From NCBI GenBank assembly GCA_030828465.1, contig JAURCL010000013.1, positions 1-41,505 of the forward strand: a stretch of 41,505 nucleotides of DNA, read 5' to 3'. The notes beneath the pieces were generated by a model that searched no databases, was not told where the DNA came from, and saw only the letters and a list, made by a program, of their open reading frames with translations. Positions 8,176 to 15,263 of the stretch are shown piece by piece (the stretch's first letter is position 1; each line of letters starts with the position of its first letter). The translations under genes and the position numbers were made by a program. This DNA is from Acidimicrobiales bacterium. Lineage in GTDB: Bacteria; Actinomycetota; Acidimicrobiia; Acidimicrobiales; Ilumatobacteraceae.

Positions 8176-8814
8176 CGCGTTCGGTGGCTCGGCCTCGAGC
8201 CACCGAGAGGCCATCTCCGCACGGCGGTCCCGCCACTCCTCGGCGGTCATCGCGAAGCGGAGGTGGTCCTCCCAGACGCCGTTGATCTGCAGGTAGCGCT
8301 CGGCGGTGCCCTCGCAGCGGAGTCCGAGCTTCTCGACGACCCGCCGACTGTTGGTATTCCGCGGCACGATGCAGATCTCGACGCGGTGGAGGTCGAGTCG
8401 CTCGAAGGCGTGGCGGAGCACGACGGCTACTGACTCGGCGACGTAGCCGTTGCCGGCCTGACGACGGTCGATCCAGTAGCCGATCGTGCCGGTTTGGAGC
8501 GCTCCCCTCACGACGTTGTTGAGGTTCACCTCCCCGACGAGCCGGTGCTCGACGAAGATGCCGAAGGGGTAGGCGCTGTCGGAGAGGATCTCGCGCTCAC
8601 GCGCGCGACACCGAGCGACGAAGGCGGACCGGTCGACCGCGGGGTCGGTGACATAGGGCGGCCGAAGCGGTTCCCAGGGTTCGAGCCAGTCGGCGTTGAG
8701 TCGTCGGACCTCGCTCCACGCGGAGAAGTCGTTGTCGCTGATCGGCCGCAGCATCACCCGACGGCCGTTCAGATGGAGCGAACTGGGTCTCGGGGGCGTT
8801 CGACGAAGGCTCAC
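8158..8814 (-). CDS. GNAT acetyltransferase, RimJ/RimL-like
   Basis: 218-aa N-acetyltransferase with the RimJ layout: N-terminal LNGRRVMLRPISDNDF, a GTIGYWID beta strand, and the acetyl-CoA-binding loop RRQAGNGYVAESV (R/Q-x-x-G-x-G/A), then EICIVPRNTNSRRVVEKLG. It probably acetylates an N-terminal amine of a protein or small molecule; the substrate is unknown. The GTG at 8814 is chosen because it overlaps the upstream stop in a GTGA junction; a GTG at 8835 would lie within the DUF501 coding sequence. It is translationally coupled to the DUF501 fusion gene. Confidence 0.88.
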   Translation of the reverse strand: MSLRRTPPRPSSLHLNGRRVMLRPISDNDFSAWSEVRRLNADWLEPWEPLRPPYVTDPAVDRSAFVARCRAREREILSDSAYPFGIFVEHRLVGEVNLNNVVRGALQTGTIGYWIDRRQAGNGYVAESVAVVLRHAFERLDLHRVEICIVPRNTNSRRVVEKLGLRCEGTAERYLQINGVWEDHLRFAMTAEEWRDRRAEMASRWLEAEPPNASAGLQ

Positions 8815-9764
8815 CGCGCTGCTCCGATCGAGCACCCGCTCGGGTCGAGCGTTCGGGCGAGGGCAGCGGTGATGCAGGTCACTGCGAGCACGCTGTCAGC
8901 CTCGTTCTCGCGAAGGCCGGGGTTGGAGGCACGTCCCGCTCGGTCGTCGGTGGCCAGCAGCCGGAAGAGCTCCTCAACGGTCGCGCGGTCGAGATCGACC
9001 GTCGTCGCGGCCTCGTCACCGGTCTCGAGTCGGGCCAGGAGCACCGAGTTCGGTCCGTCGAGAGCGAGGGGCCGACCGGTGTTGACCCGATCCGGGTTGA
9101 GCAGTGCGAACTCGTCGACGGCGTCGGTAACGAGGCCGATGAGGTTGGTCAGGTCGGCTGGGTCGACCCGTCCGGCCGATGAGGCGGAGGTGGCCAGATG
9201 GTCGTTCCAGCCGTTCTCGGCGCCCACGGGGATTGCGACCGCGGCCGGGTCGATCGGATGCTCCGCCGTGAGACGGGTCTCGTGGGCATCGATCTCGACC
9301 CGGATGCCCAGGCGCGAGGTCAACCGATCGTGCACCCAGCGGCCGACCGGGTCGTCGCCTCCGGCGAGGTACCACGCGTAGTGCGCGTGGAGGCACTTGA
9401 CCCCGGTGCGGGTACCCGCCACTCCGCCCGATGGGAGCGGCCCGTTGGCTCCGCTCGGGATCAGCGCGTCGCGACGACGGGAGTACTCGGCATGGGTGGC
9501 GGCGAGGGCAGCGGCGTCGACGCTGGCCTCGGCCTCGTCGACCCCGCCGTCAGCCTCGAGTCGGCTCACGGCGAGAACGGCTCGGTGGCCGACGAGCCAG
9601 TGGCCGGTGGGCATCGGTGTGCCGTCATCGAGGAGTGGCGCGTTCTCGATCACCACGGGATCTCCCGTGCGGTCGCGCACCACGATCGTGTAGGCCCCGA
9701 GGGGTTCGCGTCCGAGGAGTTCGGCTACGCGCCGGCGATCGGCCTCGGCCGTCGACTCGGTCAC
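8811..9764 (-). CDS. DUF501 protein fused to a shortened Ppx/GppA-like domain
   Basis: 317 aa. Residues 1-145 are a full DUF501 domain (RRVAELLGREPLGAYTIVVR, NAPLLDDGTPMPTGHWLVG, GVKCLHAHYAWYLAGGDDPVGRWV). Residues about 150-317 resemble a compressed exopolyphosphatase/GppA protein: an IDAHETRLTAE strand where IDCGTNSTRLL is expected, a GRVDPADLTNLIGLVTDAVDEFALL helix, and a C-terminal VEELFRLLATDDRAGRASN...ADSVLA block that matches the Ppx end. The phosphate-binding GTNS motif is absent and about 130 residues are missing, so phosphatase activity is unlikely. GTG at 9764 overlaps the coxG stop by 4 nt. In mycobacteria DUF501 and ppx are separate adjacent genes next to eno-ftsB. Confidence 0.82.
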   Translation of the reverse strand: MTESTAEADRRRVAELLGREPLGAYTIVVRDRTGDPVVIENAPLLDDGTPMPTGHWLVGHRAVLAVSRLEADGGVDEAEASVDAAALAATHAEYSRRRDALIPSGANGPLPSGGVAGTRTGVKCLHAHYAWYLAGGDDPVGRWVHDRLTSRLGIRVEIDAHETRLTAEHPIDPAAVAIPVGAENGWNDHLATSASSAGRVDPADLTNLIGLVTDAVDEFALLNPDRVNTGRPLALDGPNSVLLARLETGDEAATTVDLDRATVEELFRLLATDDRAGRASNPGLRENEADSVLAVTCITAALARTLDPSGCSIGAAR

Positions 9765-10435
9765 CAGAGGCGACGGATGACGAGCACCAGCACGATGGCA
9801 GCGATCAGCGCGGGGATCACCCGCTTCGCCACGGCCGCGCCGGCGAGGTTGGCCACGTCGATCGGCTCGGCTGCCGGACCCTCGATGCGTCGCACGCCGC
9901 TGCTCGGTGCGGCGTCGGACGGCTCGGTCGGCGACTGGTCGGCGGCCGGTGCTGGCGCGGGCGAATCGGAGACTCCGGCGCGCTCCTCGTCGAGCATGGT
10001 GTTCAGGTTGGATGAGAACTGATCCATCAACTTCTTGGAGACATCGCCCATGATGCCGCGGCCGAATTGGGCCACCTTTCCGGTGATGTTCAGCTCGGCG
10101 GTCACCGTGCACTTGGTGCTGGTGGGGGAGAGGGACTCGGCCTCGGCGGTGACGTCGGCCCGGGCGTTGCCACGGCCTCCGGTGTCGCGCCCGGCGGCGG
10201 CGAGCTTCGCCCGGTGTGCGGTGTCGTCGCGCTCGACGAACTTGGCCTCTCCCTTGAAGTTCGCCGTGATGGCGCCCAACTTGATCTTGACGACCCCTCG
10301 GTAGGTGGTGCCCTCGATCTCTTGGAGTTCGGCCCCGGGCAGGCATGGAGCGATTCGCTCGACGTCGCAGATGATTGGCCAGGCCTCGTCGATCGGGAGA
10401 TTGACCGTGAATTCGTTGGTGATCAGCTCTGCCAT
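9761..10435 (-). CDS. coxG: CoxG-like SRPBCC protein with C-terminal membrane anchor
   Basis: 224 aa. Residues 1-145 are the CoxG (CO dehydrogenase subunit G) SRPBCC fold: DEAWPIICDVERIAPCLPGAEL, YRGVVKIKLGAITANFKG and the GKVAQFGRGIM segment. A Pro/Ala-rich linker leads to a final hydrophobic segment (VIPALIAAIVLVLVIRR), which should anchor it in the membrane. CoxG recruits the CO dehydrogenase-type enzyme to the membrane in the carboxydotrophic systems where it has been studied. It follows the MocA-like gene with a 13-nt overlap and is 4 nt coupled to DUF501. Confidence 0.88.
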   Translation of the reverse strand: MAELITNEFTVNLPIDEAWPIICDVERIAPCLPGAELQEIEGTTYRGVVKIKLGAITANFKGEAKFVERDDTAHRAKLAAAGRDTGGRGNARADVTAEAESLSPTSTKCTVTAELNITGKVAQFGRGIMGDVSKKLMDQFSSNLNTMLDEERAGVSDSPAPAPAADQSPTEPSDAAPSSGVRRIEGPAAEPIDVANLAGAAVAKRVIPALIAAIVLVLVIRRLW

Positions 10436-11001
10436 GGGGTGAGGTCCTCCGTCGTGTCGATGTCGGCCGTCGACCCCTCGCAGGGTATCGCTTGTACCGC
10501 GTGGTCGAACCGGCGGAGCAGGTCGCGAGCTCCGAGATCACCGGACTCGGGCAGGTCATTCCAATGATCGCTCGCGATCAGCACGGGATGACCTCTGCGG
10601 TCGCCGTAGGAGGCCACGGCGAGGGCGCTCGAGCAGGAGCCGACGGCCGTCCAGGTGGCCGCTGGGATACCCGGCTGGTCACCGAGGCCGACGAGAATGG
10701 CGTCGCCGCCGAGATCGGCGGCGCGACGCACCCCGATGGCCAGCGATGTGCTCTGCCCCTCGCTCCATCGCGGGTTCTCGGTGGTGATCACCTGCTCAGC
10801 GAGATCGTCGGGAATCGGGACCGCGACCGCTCCCGTGACCAGGACGACCGGCCCGAATCCGCTTCCGACGGCCGCTCGCAGCGCGTGTTCGACGACGGGA
10901 CGTCCGTGGAGGCGCGCGAGGAGCTTGTGTCCCTCGCCGTCCCAGCGCGTTCCTCCGCCCGCGGCGAGGATCACCGGGATCACGCGGCGGGAGTCGCTCA
11001 T
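10423..11001 (-). CDS. mocA: MocA-type molybdopterin cytidylyltransferase
   Basis: 192-aa NTP-transferase of the MobA/MocA family. Motifs: ILAAGGGTRWDGEGHKLL (11-28, nucleotide loop), GLGDQPG (105-111), GHPVL (137-141) and GDLGAR (154-159). Since CoxL-type hydroxylases carry molybdopterin cytosine dinucleotide, this is most likely the CTP-using enzyme that makes their cofactor rather than the GTP-using MobA. ATG at 11001 has GGAGGA directly upstream; the frame stays open further up but those codons have no family match. It heads a short operon mocA-coxG-DUF501-GNAT. Confidence 0.87.
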   Translation of the reverse strand: MSDSRRVIPVILAAGGGTRWDGEGHKLLARLHGRPVVEHALRAAVGSGFGPVVLVTGAVAVPIPDDLAEQVITTENPRWSEGQSTSLAIGVRRAADLGGDAILVGLGDQPGIPAATWTAVGSCSSALAVASYGDRRGHPVLIASDHWNDLPESGDLGARDLLRRFDHAVQAIPCEGSTADIDTTEDLTPWQS

Positions 11002-11049
11002 TCCTCCAGTCTGCCCTCGACGGGGCCTCACGGCCTGGCGTGTGGAACG

Positions 11050-11098
11050 GACGACAAGACTGTAATATGACGAAACAATTACGAAACTATGACGGTCA
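11050..11098. promoter_or_regulatory. AT-rich divergent promoter segment with repeated ACGAAAC
   Basis: This stretch is the most AT-rich of the neighbourhood and lies between mocA (minus) and the NlpC/P60 gene (plus). It contains TAATAT (11061-11066, a good plus-strand -10 candidate) and the direct repeat ACGAAAC (11069-11075 and 11080-11086), bracketed by ATGACG on each side. It probably holds both divergent promoters and a regulator site; the regulator is not identifiable. Confidence 0.45.
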
Positions 11099-11156
11099 CG
11101 TTGTGGCCCGTCGGTGGATCGCATGACCCCTGCCGACCGGCCACACCCGAGCCGCA

Positions 11157-11193
11157 GGGGGTGTCCGGTCCCGCACCCGGACCGGGCACCCCC
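11157..11193 (+). promoter_or_regulatory. 15-bp hairpin in the leader of the NlpC/P60 gene
   Basis: Arms 11157-11171 and 11179-11193 pair over 15 bp with one G-U pair and a 7-nt loop. The stem ends 11 nt before the ATG at 11205 and there is no good Shine-Dalgarno between them. Its position suggests control of translation or an mRNA stabiliser; it does not resemble the ydaO (c-di-AMP) riboswitch that often precedes cell-wall hydrolase genes in actinobacteria. Confidence 0.5.
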
Positions 11194-11204
11194 CGCTGGA
11201 TCCC

Positions 11205-11966
11205 ATGAACACTCCCATCACCCCCTCCGAGCGTCCGACGGAACGCCGCGGACGCCGCTCGCGCAAGCGCGTCGCTGGACTCCTCCTGGCTGGCATTACC
11301 GGCTTGCACACGCTCGGGGCTGGCGTGGTCGATGCCGATATGGCGGCCGAACTGCCGACGGTCGCCGCCGTCGACCCGCTCTCCGCTGGGGCAGCCCGCG
11401 CTCTCGAACAGCTCGATCGATGGTGGGAGACCGGAACCCCGGAGGACTTCGTCGGTTTCGTCCGCTCGCGCGACCGGGTCGCCGCTCTCGTCGTCGAACG
11501 CCTCGTCGAACGAGGCATCGGTGACATCGACGTCGAACAACTCATTGCCGCCTGGTCCGCCACCGACCTCGATGGTCAGGGGGCGCTCATCGCGGCCCTC
11601 TCCCAGGTGGGCGTGCCCTACCGCCGCAACGCCGAGGCCCCGGGAACCGCCTTCGACTGTTCCGGTCTCACGGGCTGGGCTTGGGAGCGGGCTGGGGTCG
11701 ACCTGCCCCGATACAGCACCAGCCAGTTTCGGCGCGCCGACGAGGTCGAGCGCGATGCCGCCGAGGCGGGCGACCTCGTCTGGTATCCCGGGCACATCAT
11801 GATGTACCTCGGTGTCGGCGACGCGATCATCCACAGTCCTGAACCCGGTCGCGGAGTCGAGATCGGCGAGATCTCAGCGCGTCGTCGCCGGTGGGCGCGC
11901 TTCGCCGACCCGACCGACGACACCCGAGACCTCGCGGTCCAACTCGCGGAACTTCCGATCGGCTGA
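11205..11966 (+). CDS. NlpC/P60 family cell-wall hydrolase, secreted
   Basis: 253 aa. A basic N-terminus (RRGRRSRKR, 14-22) and a hydrophobic stretch (about 23-42) form a signal peptide or anchor. The C-terminal NlpC/P60 domain (about 122-240) has the catalytic triad: C152 in FDCSG, H197 in PGHIMMYLG and H210 in IIHSP. Such enzymes cut the D-gamma-glutamyl-meso-diaminopimelate bond of peptidoglycan stem peptides. The region between (55-115) is helical with no known domain. It is the only plus-strand gene within the cox island, placed between mocA and the XdhC genes. Confidence 0.88.
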   Translation: MNTPITPSERPTERRGRRSRKRVAGLLLAGITGLHTLGAGVVDADMAAELPTVAAVDPLSAGAARALEQLDRWWETGTPEDFVGFVRSRDRVAALVVERLVERGIGDIDVEQLIAAWSATDLDGQGALIAALSQVGVPYRRNAEAPGTAFDCSGLTGWAWERAGVDLPRYSTSQFRRADEVERDAAEAGDLVWYPGHIMMYLGVGDAIIHSPEPGRGVEIGEISARRRRWARFADPTDDTRDLAVQLAELPIG

Positions 11967-11967
11967 A

Positions 11968-11986
11968 ATCCACCTCAGCGGTGGAT
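11968..11986. terminator. Bidirectional hairpin between convergent NlpC/P60 and XdhC genes
   Basis: ATCCACC (11968-11974) and GGTGGAT (11980-11986) form a perfect 7-bp stem with a 5-nt loop. The two convergent stop codons are only 8 bp apart, and the right-hand arm lies within the last codons of the XdhC gene. It can serve as a weak terminator in both directions; no long U-tract follows on either strand. Confidence 0.5.
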
Positions 11987-12781
11987 CGGCCCTTCCGTGT
12001 CGCGCAGAGGTCGAGCTTCGCGTCCGGTGCGCGCTGAGATGATCTCGGCGCAGATCGAGATGGCGGTCTCCTCCGGGGTGCGCGCGCCGATGTCGAGTCC
12101 GACCGGAGACATCAACCGCGCTAGGTCGGCCGGATCATCCACACCGGCCTCGGCGAGCCGCTCGAGACGGTGCGCGTGGGTACGTCGGCTTCCCATCACC
12201 CCGATGTAGCCCGCTGAGGTGGCCAGGGCCCCTTTCACGGCCGGAATGTCGAACTTCGGGTCGTGGGTGAGGATGCAGACCACATCGCGACTGCCGAGCT
12301 CGGCCCCGCGCTCGGCGAACACCGGACCGGGCCAGGCCACGCGCACCTCATCGGCCATCGGGAAGCGGCGACCGGTGGCGAAGATCTCCCTCGCATCGCA
12401 GACCAGCACCCGGAACCCGAGGATCTTCGCTACCCGCGCCAGCGCGGCCGTGAAGTCCACCGCCCCGAAAATCCACATCTGCGGGGGAGGGGCCCAACTT
12501 TCCACGAACACCGTCACGATGTCGGTATCGGCGAGGTCCTCCGGTGTGGTCTGTCCCGACGTTCCGTAGTGACGGACCCCGGACCGACCAGCCTCGAGCT
12601 CGGCGAGGGCATCGCGACGTACCACGCGGTCGAGGTCGGGATCACCGAGCGACGAAGGCGCCGGGTCGCCGTCGGGCACCACGAGCAACTTGGCTCCGAC
12701 GCCGGGGCCCGCGATCACCGTGGCCAGCGCCACCGGGACACCGTCGCGAACCCTCGAGGCCAGTTCCCCTGAGATGCTCAC
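11975..12781 (-). CDS. XdhC/CoxF family protein, Rossmann (C-terminal) part
   Basis: 268 aa. XdhC proteins bind molybdenum cofactor, help its sulfuration and insert it into molybdenum hydroxylases. This gene carries the C-terminal XdhC Rossmann domain: MWIFGAVDFTAALARVAK (about 102-119) as the nucleotide-binding-like turn, VLTHDPKFD-type CILTHDPKFDIPAV, YIGVMGSRRTH and MSPVGLDIGARTPEETAISI. The glycine turn reads FGAVDF instead of the usual GAGHV. The N-terminal CoxI domain is a separate gene immediately upstream, overlapping by 4 nt. Confidence 0.9.
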   Translation of the reverse strand: MSISGELASRVRDGVPVALATVIAGPGVGAKLLVVPDGDPAPSSLGDPDLDRVVRRDALAELEAGRSGVRHYGTSGQTTPEDLADTDIVTVFVESWAPPPQMWIFGAVDFTAALARVAKILGFRVLVCDAREIFATGRRFPMADEVRVAWPGPVFAERGAELGSRDVVCILTHDPKFDIPAVKGALATSAGYIGVMGSRRTHAHRLERLAEAGVDDPADLARLMSPVGLDIGARTPEETAISICAEIISARTGREARPLRDTEGPIHR

Positions 12782-13095
12782 CAGTCGTACTCCTCGACGA
12801 ACAACCGGATCGTGCCCCCACAGGTGAGGCCGACCGCGAACGCCTCGTCGTCGCTATAGCCGAAGGTGATCACCCCGGGCTCGCGATCGCCGGCGAGCAC
12901 GGAGAGCGACTCGGTGACCACCGCGCCCTCGACGCATCCACCGCTCACGCTGCCGACCACCTCGCCATGCTCGCTCACCGCCATAGCGGCTCCCGGCCCG
13001 CGGGGCCCGGAACCCTCGACATCGACCACGCGGGCGAGGGCGACACGCACGCCCGCGGCGCGCCAGCGATCGAGATCATCGAGCAGTTCCCTCAT
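12778..13095 (-). CDS. XdhC/CoxI domain protein (N-terminal part of a split XdhC)
   Basis: 105 aa, matching only the N-terminal XdhC_CoxI domain: GSGPRGPGAAMAVSEHG, VGSVSGGCVEGAVV with C54, and a GLTCGGTIRLFVEE end with C92. The two cysteines are the conserved ones of the family. ATG at 13095 has a GGAGGG ribosome-binding site and its stop overlaps the next gene as ATGA, so the two proteins are made together and presumably act as one XdhC. A single fused protein is the commoner form in proteobacteria; the split version is usual in cox clusters (coxF/coxI). Confidence 0.9.
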   Translation of the reverse strand: MRELLDDLDRWRAAGVRVALARVVDVEGSGPRGPGAAMAVSEHGEVVGSVSGGCVEGAVVTESLSVLAGDREPGVITFGYSDDEAFAVGLTCGGTIRLFVEEYDW

Positions 13096-13104
13096 CGTCC
13101 CTCC

Positions 13105-14289
13105 TCAGGTTCGAGCCTTAGTTTGGCCGAGGCCTGAGCGTTCACGGCGAGTGGAACGGCCGCTGATCACCGACGCCAGGCGCTCAAGGGCCTCCACCGA
13201 GTGTCCCTCCACGAAGTCGTCGAGGTGGGGGAGTGCCGTCGCCATCCCACGAGCGAGCGGCGCATAACCGGGGGTCACCTTGAGTGGATTCACCCACACG
13301 AGGCGGTGAGCCAGCCGGCGGAGGCGGGTCATCTGCTCGTTGAGCACCTCGGGGTCGCCACGGTCCCACCCATCGGAGAGGATCACGACGATCGCGCCCC
13401 GCGCCATCCCCCGCTGGCCCCAGCGATCATTGAACTCGCGGAGTCCGTCGCCAATGCGGGTGCCGCCACTCCAGTCGACGACCGTTCGACCCGCCCGGTT
13501 GACCGCCGTGTCGGGATCTCGCTCACTCAACTCTCGGGTGATCCGGGTGAGTCTCGTCCCGAGGGCAAACACCTCGACGCGTTGGCGGCCGACGACCGCG
13601 GCGTGCGCGAACCGCACAAGCGCCCGTGCATAGGGCTCCATCGATCCGCTCACGTCCAGCAGCAGCACCAGTCGGCGCGGTTTCACCGATCGGCGCCTCC
13701 AGTGCCGCCGGATTGGCTCGCCGTCGGAAGCGAGCGCCGATCGCACCGTGCGTCGCAGGTCGGGTCGGTGACCGTCGCCGGGGGTCAGCCGCAGCGACCT
13801 TCTCGGTTCGCCGACCAGGCGGAAACGCTCCATCAGCCGGCGAGCCTCATCGAGTTCGTCGGGGGCGTAGTCGGCGAAGTCCTTGTTCCGGAGCACCTCC
13901 ACCCTCGAGAAGCGCATCTCGAGTCGCTCGTCGTCGTCCGGAGGGTCGACGGTGGAGTCGTCATCCGGATCATCCTCCTCGTCACTGTCGATCGCGAGGG
14001 TGATCGCGGTGGTCTCCGAACGCTCTATGCGCCCCGTCGCTTGCGATTCCCAGAAGGCCGCGAAGAGGCGGTCGTAGGTCTCGATGTCCTCGCGTCGGCG
14101 CACGAGAGTGGCCCGACCCGCCCAATAGGCGGGGTCGCGCTCGCCGAGCCCAACCGAGGCGAGGGCCTCGGAGAACGAGATGGTCGAGCTCATCGGGACG
14201 GTCACCCCCTCGCGGCGGAGCGCTCGCACGAACGCGACCGCCAGTGCCGAGGCCGGCGCGGCGATCGGGGCGTCGGGTCCGGTGATCAC
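13105..14289 (-). CDS. coxE: CoxE-like VWA domain protein
   Basis: 394 aa. The C-terminal von Willebrand A domain has a complete MIDAS: DVSGSM (212-217), the threonine in SGGTRIG (274-280) and LSDGWDRGD near 304. An acidic stretch (about 102-122, mostly Asp/Glu) separates it from the N-terminal helical part. CoxE works with the AAA+ ATPase CoxD in assembling the [CuSMoO2] or Mo=S centre of CO dehydrogenase-type enzymes. The GTG start overlaps the coxD stop (GTGA), so the pair is coupled. Confidence 0.9.
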   Translation of the reverse strand: MITGPDAPIAAPASALAVAFVRALRREGVTVPMSSTISFSEALASVGLGERDPAYWAGRATLVRRREDIETYDRLFAAFWESQATGRIERSETTAITLAIDSDEEDDPDDDSTVDPPDDDERLEMRFSRVEVLRNKDFADYAPDELDEARRLMERFRLVGEPRRSLRLTPGDGHRPDLRRTVRSALASDGEPIRRHWRRRSVKPRRLVLLLDVSGSMEPYARALVRFAHAAVVGRQRVEVFALGTRLTRITRELSERDPDTAVNRAGRTVVDWSGGTRIGDGLREFNDRWGQRGMARGAIVVILSDGWDRGDPEVLNEQMTRLRRLAHRLVWVNPLKVTPGYAPLARGMATALPHLDDFVEGHSVEALERLASVISGRSTRRERSGLGQTKART

Positions 14290-15197
14290 GCCGAGCGATC
14301 GCCGACTCGGACGCCGACGCGCTCGAGCAGGCTCGTGATGCCGCGGTCCTGGAGGCGCTGCTGGTCCTCGCGGTACTTGAGGACGGCGCCGAGGGTCGCC
14401 GACACCGAGGCGTCGTCGAGGGCTCGTACCCCGAGCCGTCCGAGGGCCGTCGCCCAGTCGATGGTCTCGGCGACACCGGGCGGCTTGTAGAGGTCGAGAT
14501 CGCGCATGACCTCAACGGCCGCGGCGACCTGTCGCGCGAGTCGCTTGTCGACCTCGGGGGAGCGCAGTCGAACGATCTCCACTTCCCGGTCGAAGTCGGG
14601 ATGCTCCACCCAGTGGTAGAGGCAGCGTCTCTTGAGCGCGTCGTGAACATCGCGGGTGCGATTCGACGTGAGGATGACCACGGGGGGGCGCTCCGCTCGG
14701 AAGACGCCGATCTCGGGAACGGTGACCTGGAAGTCGGAGAGGATCTCGAGGAGGTAAGCCTCGAACTCATCATCGGCGCGATCGATCTCGTCGACGAGGA
14801 GAACGGGCACCGCTCGGTCGCTCGGTTCGAGGGCGCGCAGGAGCGCGCGACGGATGAGGAACCGCTCGTCGTAGAGCTCGGCCTCCACCGACTCAGCCGA
14901 GCGGCCCGAGGTCTCACCGGTGGCTTCAGCGGCGCGGAGATGCAGCAACTGCCGGGCGTAGTCCCAGTCGTACACCGCCTGGGAGGAGTCGATTCCCTCG
15001 TAACACTGCAGACGGATCAGCTCGCCACCTGTCCAGGAGGCGATCGCCTTCGCCAGCTCGGTCTTGCCGACACCGGCGTCACCCTCGAGCAGGAGGGGTC
15101 GCCCGAGGTCGAGAGCCAAGAAGACCGCGGTCGACAACCCGGTGTCGGCGAGATATCCGTGCTCCCCGAGGGCCTCGCGAACATCGGTCGGCGTCAT
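14286..15197 (-). CDS. coxD: CoxD-like MoxR-family AAA+ ATPase
   Basis: 303 aa. Walker A GDAGVGKT (39-46), Walker B VLLVDEIDRAD (132-142), sensor LTSNRTRD (176-183) and an arginine pair ALKRR before 192. CoxD is the chaperone that matures the active site of the molybdenum hydroxylase, with CoxE as partner. There is no ribosome-binding site before the ATG, but TAGTGT lies 7 nt upstream, so it is probably transcribed as a leaderless mRNA from its own promoter rather than only by read-through from the flavoenzyme gene 66 bp away. Confidence 0.92.
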   Translation of the reverse strand: MTPTDVREALGEHGYLADTGLSTAVFLALDLGRPLLLEGDAGVGKTELAKAIASWTGGELIRLQCYEGIDSSQAVYDWDYARQLLHLRAAEATGETSGRSAESVEAELYDERFLIRRALLRALEPSDRAVPVLLVDEIDRADDEFEAYLLEILSDFQVTVPEIGVFRAERPPVVILTSNRTRDVHDALKRRCLYHWVEHPDFDREVEIVRLRSPEVDKRLARQVAAAVEVMRDLDLYKPPGVAETIDWATALGRLGVRALDDASVSATLGAVLKYREDQQRLQDRGITSLLERVGVRVGDRSA

Positions 15198-15204
15198 CGG
15201 GGTG

Positions 15205-15210
15205 ACACTA
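15205..15210 (-). promoter_or_regulatory. -10 box TAGTGT giving a leaderless coxD mRNA
   Basis: TAGTGT is separated from the coxD ATG (15197) by 7 nt, the spacing expected when transcription starts at the A of the start codon. There is no purine-rich ribosome-binding site in between (the 7 nt are CACCCCG). No clear -35 is visible. Confidence 0.55.
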
Positions 15211-15263
15211 CCCGCAGGTGTCGGGGGCCCATCGGGCCGTGCCGGGTGATCGACTCGGCCGGA

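Noticed and set aside
9765-10559. Upstream extension of the DUF501 reading frame
   Set aside because: This part overlaps coxG in another frame and is Arg-rich shadow sequence; the GTG at 9764 in a GTGA junction is the natural start.
11087-11204. ydaO (c-di-AMP) riboswitch before the NlpC/P60 gene
   Set aside because: The conserved ydaO core strings are absent; only a simple hairpin is present.
13201-14490. 429-codon open frame on the plus strand
   Set aside because: Antisense to coxE; no domain, and coxE has clear motifs.
15226-15238. GGCCC/GGGCC hairpin after the flavoenzyme gene as a terminator
   Set aside because: Only 5 bp with a 3-nt loop and no U-tract; such short GC stems occur by chance at this composition.
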